Assembly (NCBI GenBank): GCA_947174175.1 | Contig: CAMWHW010000055.1 | Location: 1 to 6,568 of the forward strand | Reading direction: 5' to 3' | Length of the DNA stretch: 6,568 bases | Source: an uncultured Clostridia bacterium | Lineage (GTDB): Bacteria; Bacillota; Clostridia; Christensenellales; Borkfalkiaceae | Part shown: one piece after another, positions 5,754 through 6,568 of the stretch | How positions within the stretch are numbered: position 1 is the first letter of the stretch | Layout: each line of letters opens with the position of its first letter | Program-made: the position numbers and the translations under genes | The notes under the pieces: model-generated | Told to the model about the DNA's origin: nothing | Seen by the model: only the letters and a program-made list of their open reading frames with translations | The model's database searches: none

Positions 5754-6497
5754 ATGGAAGAAAATGAAAACGTAGTAGTTGAAGAACAGCAGACTACCCC
5801 CACGGAAACGGCCGTTGCGGCAAGCGAAACCAAGAAGGTAAGCTTTGGCGCAAAGATTAAGGAATGGTTCAGAAAGCAGGCGGTTACTCTCAAAAGAAAA
5901 CCCCAGAGAATTGCGTTCCTGTTCTTTATAATCAGTTCGGTTATGTATCTGATTGGCTTGAACGTGTTCTCGCCCGGTCCCGTTATCGACTTCCCTTCGC
6001 AGAGCTATCTGGGTCTGTCCGTATTCGTGACCACGCTTTTCTCCATTCTGGTGTTGGTGCTCTTTATGAACACCTTCCCCAAGCGCGGAATCAGATATAA
6101 GAAGACGGGCAAAAAACATTCGATGAACTACATAATGCTTGCGCTTACGTTCGTATTCGTAATCGTTATGTTCCTTATGGACTTGCTCTATTACAAACAG
6201 CTTACCGGCTGTATCAACGGTAACGAAGCGAAGTTCTTCCTTAACGCTGAGCAGGCTGCGCCCTATGCGAAGTATTTCACCGAAGACGCGGCGAATCTGG
6301 CGTATGACGCGGGCAGCTATAAGTCCTATCTTGTCAGCGCTTTGCATCTTGACATTGCGCACATGGTATTCCTCGGAATATCTGCGGTGTTGCTTGCAAC
6401 GCTTCCTCTCTACAAGAAGCTCATTCTTAAAATCAACACTTCGAAAGTTGTTGAGAGCACGGAGATTAAGGAAGTTATCGACACCGAAGACGAGTGA
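5754..6497 (+). CDS. Uncharacterised four-helix membrane protein (third of three in the operon)
   Basis: I do not recognise this 247-residue protein. The first 27 residues are acidic and Thr/Ala-rich (MEENENVVVEEQQ...), probably disordered. A basic amphipathic stretch follows (KKVSFGAKIKEWFRKQ, 27-42, then LKRKPQR), which may lie on the inner membrane surface. Helices are predicted at about 53-70, 85-106, 124-146 and 198-220. The basic loop KRGIRYKKTGKKH (110-122) and the YKK after helix 4 place both ends in the cytoplasm. A 50-residue outer loop (147-197), rich in Ala, Tyr and Asn, separates helices 3 and 4. The C-terminal tail is acidic. The arrangement resembles the two membrane proteins upstream of the ATPase: N-in and C-in, a basic central loop and a long second outer loop in two of the three. 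It follows the ATPase gene by 12 bases. No enzyme motif or ABC permease EAA loop is visible, so a transport-accessory role rests on context alone. Confidence 0.85.
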   Translation: MEENENVVVEEQQTTPTETAVAASETKKVSFGAKIKEWFRKQAVTLKRKPQRIAFLFFIISSVMYLIGLNVFSPGPVIDFPSQSYLGLSVFVTTLFSILVLVLFMNTFPKRGIRYKKTGKKHSMNYIMLALTFVFVIVMFLMDLLYYKQLTGCINGNEAKFFLNAEQAAPYAKYFTEDAANLAYDAGSYKSYLVSALHLDIAHMVFLGISAVLLATLPLYKKLILKINTSKVVESTEIKEVIDTEDE

Positions 6498-6530
6498 TTT
6501 TAAACAAAATTATTTAGCAGGCAATTTGGT

Positions 6531-6558
6531 ATAACCGGCAAGTATTCTTGTCGGTTAT
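6531..6558 (+). terminator. Hairpin after the last gene, possible operon terminator
   Basis: Bases 6531-6542 (ATAACCGGCAAG) pair with 6547-6558 (CTTGTCGGTTAT) as a 12-base stem with one G-U pair and a TATT loop, 33 bases after the stop codon. The core CCGGCAAG/CTTGTCGG is followed by TTATTAT, a poor U-tract interrupted by A. This is compatible with a weak intrinsic terminator. The window ends 10 bases later, so what lies beyond cannot be judged. The 33 bases between the stop and the hairpin show nothing else convincing. Confidence 0.55.
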
Positions 6559-6568
6559 TATCAAGAAT

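Noticed and set aside
5298..6362. 354-codon open frame on the - strand
   Set aside because: It spans the end of the ATPase gene and most of the last gene, both of which share its codon register, so it is a shadow of their codon use. It crosses a gene boundary and the translation looks like no known protein.
6527..6535. Possible extended -10 box (TGG TATAAC) after the last gene
   Set aside because: There is no acceptable -35 box, the motif overlaps the terminator-like hairpin, and nothing downstream is visible to be transcribed.

Overview
The window looks like a piece of a carbohydrate-import operon from a Gram-positive, Clostridia-like bacterium (Bacillota, possibly an uncultured gut lineage; this placement is inference). 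The grounds are strong AGGAGG-type ribosome binding sites, a lipoprotein solute-binding protein of the LplA type, a LplC-type permease, a CUT1 (MalK/MsmX/UgpC-type) ATPase, and moderate GC content. All real genes are on the + strand and no gene on the - strand is supported.

Layout: (1) 1-345, the last 114 residues of an ABC sugar permease whose start lies left of the window. (2) 346-421, a short AT-rich gap with a good sigma-A-type promoter (TTGATA, 17-base spacer, TATAAA) and an AAGGAG ribosome binding site. (3) 422-3271, a very large (949-residue) solute-binding lipoprotein. (4) 3272-3362, a gap with a strong GC-rich hairpin capped by a UUCG loop but with no U-tract, so more likely an mRNA stabiliser or attenuator than a full terminator. 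(5) 3363-3998 and 3998-4681, two unrecognised four-helix membrane proteins, the second with a long acidic, Ala/Glu-rich cytoplasmic tail. (6) 4674-5741, the ABC ATPase, whose start overlaps the end of the previous gene by 8 bases. (7) 5754-6497, a third unrecognised four-helix membrane protein. (8) 6498-6568, a short tail with a hairpin that may end the operon.

How they may work together: the lipoprotein captures a sugar or oligosaccharide outside the membrane, the permease (with a partner probably encoded upstream) carries it across, and the ATPase powers the step. The unusual part is that three small membrane proteins of similar predicted topology are interleaved with, and translationally coupled to, the ATPase gene. 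Standard CUT1 importers need no such proteins. They are the best candidate for something undescribed here: accessory, regulatory or scaffolding subunits of the importer. Their function cannot be read from the sequence. The substrate is also unknown, because no glycosidase or sugar-specific enzyme is in the window.
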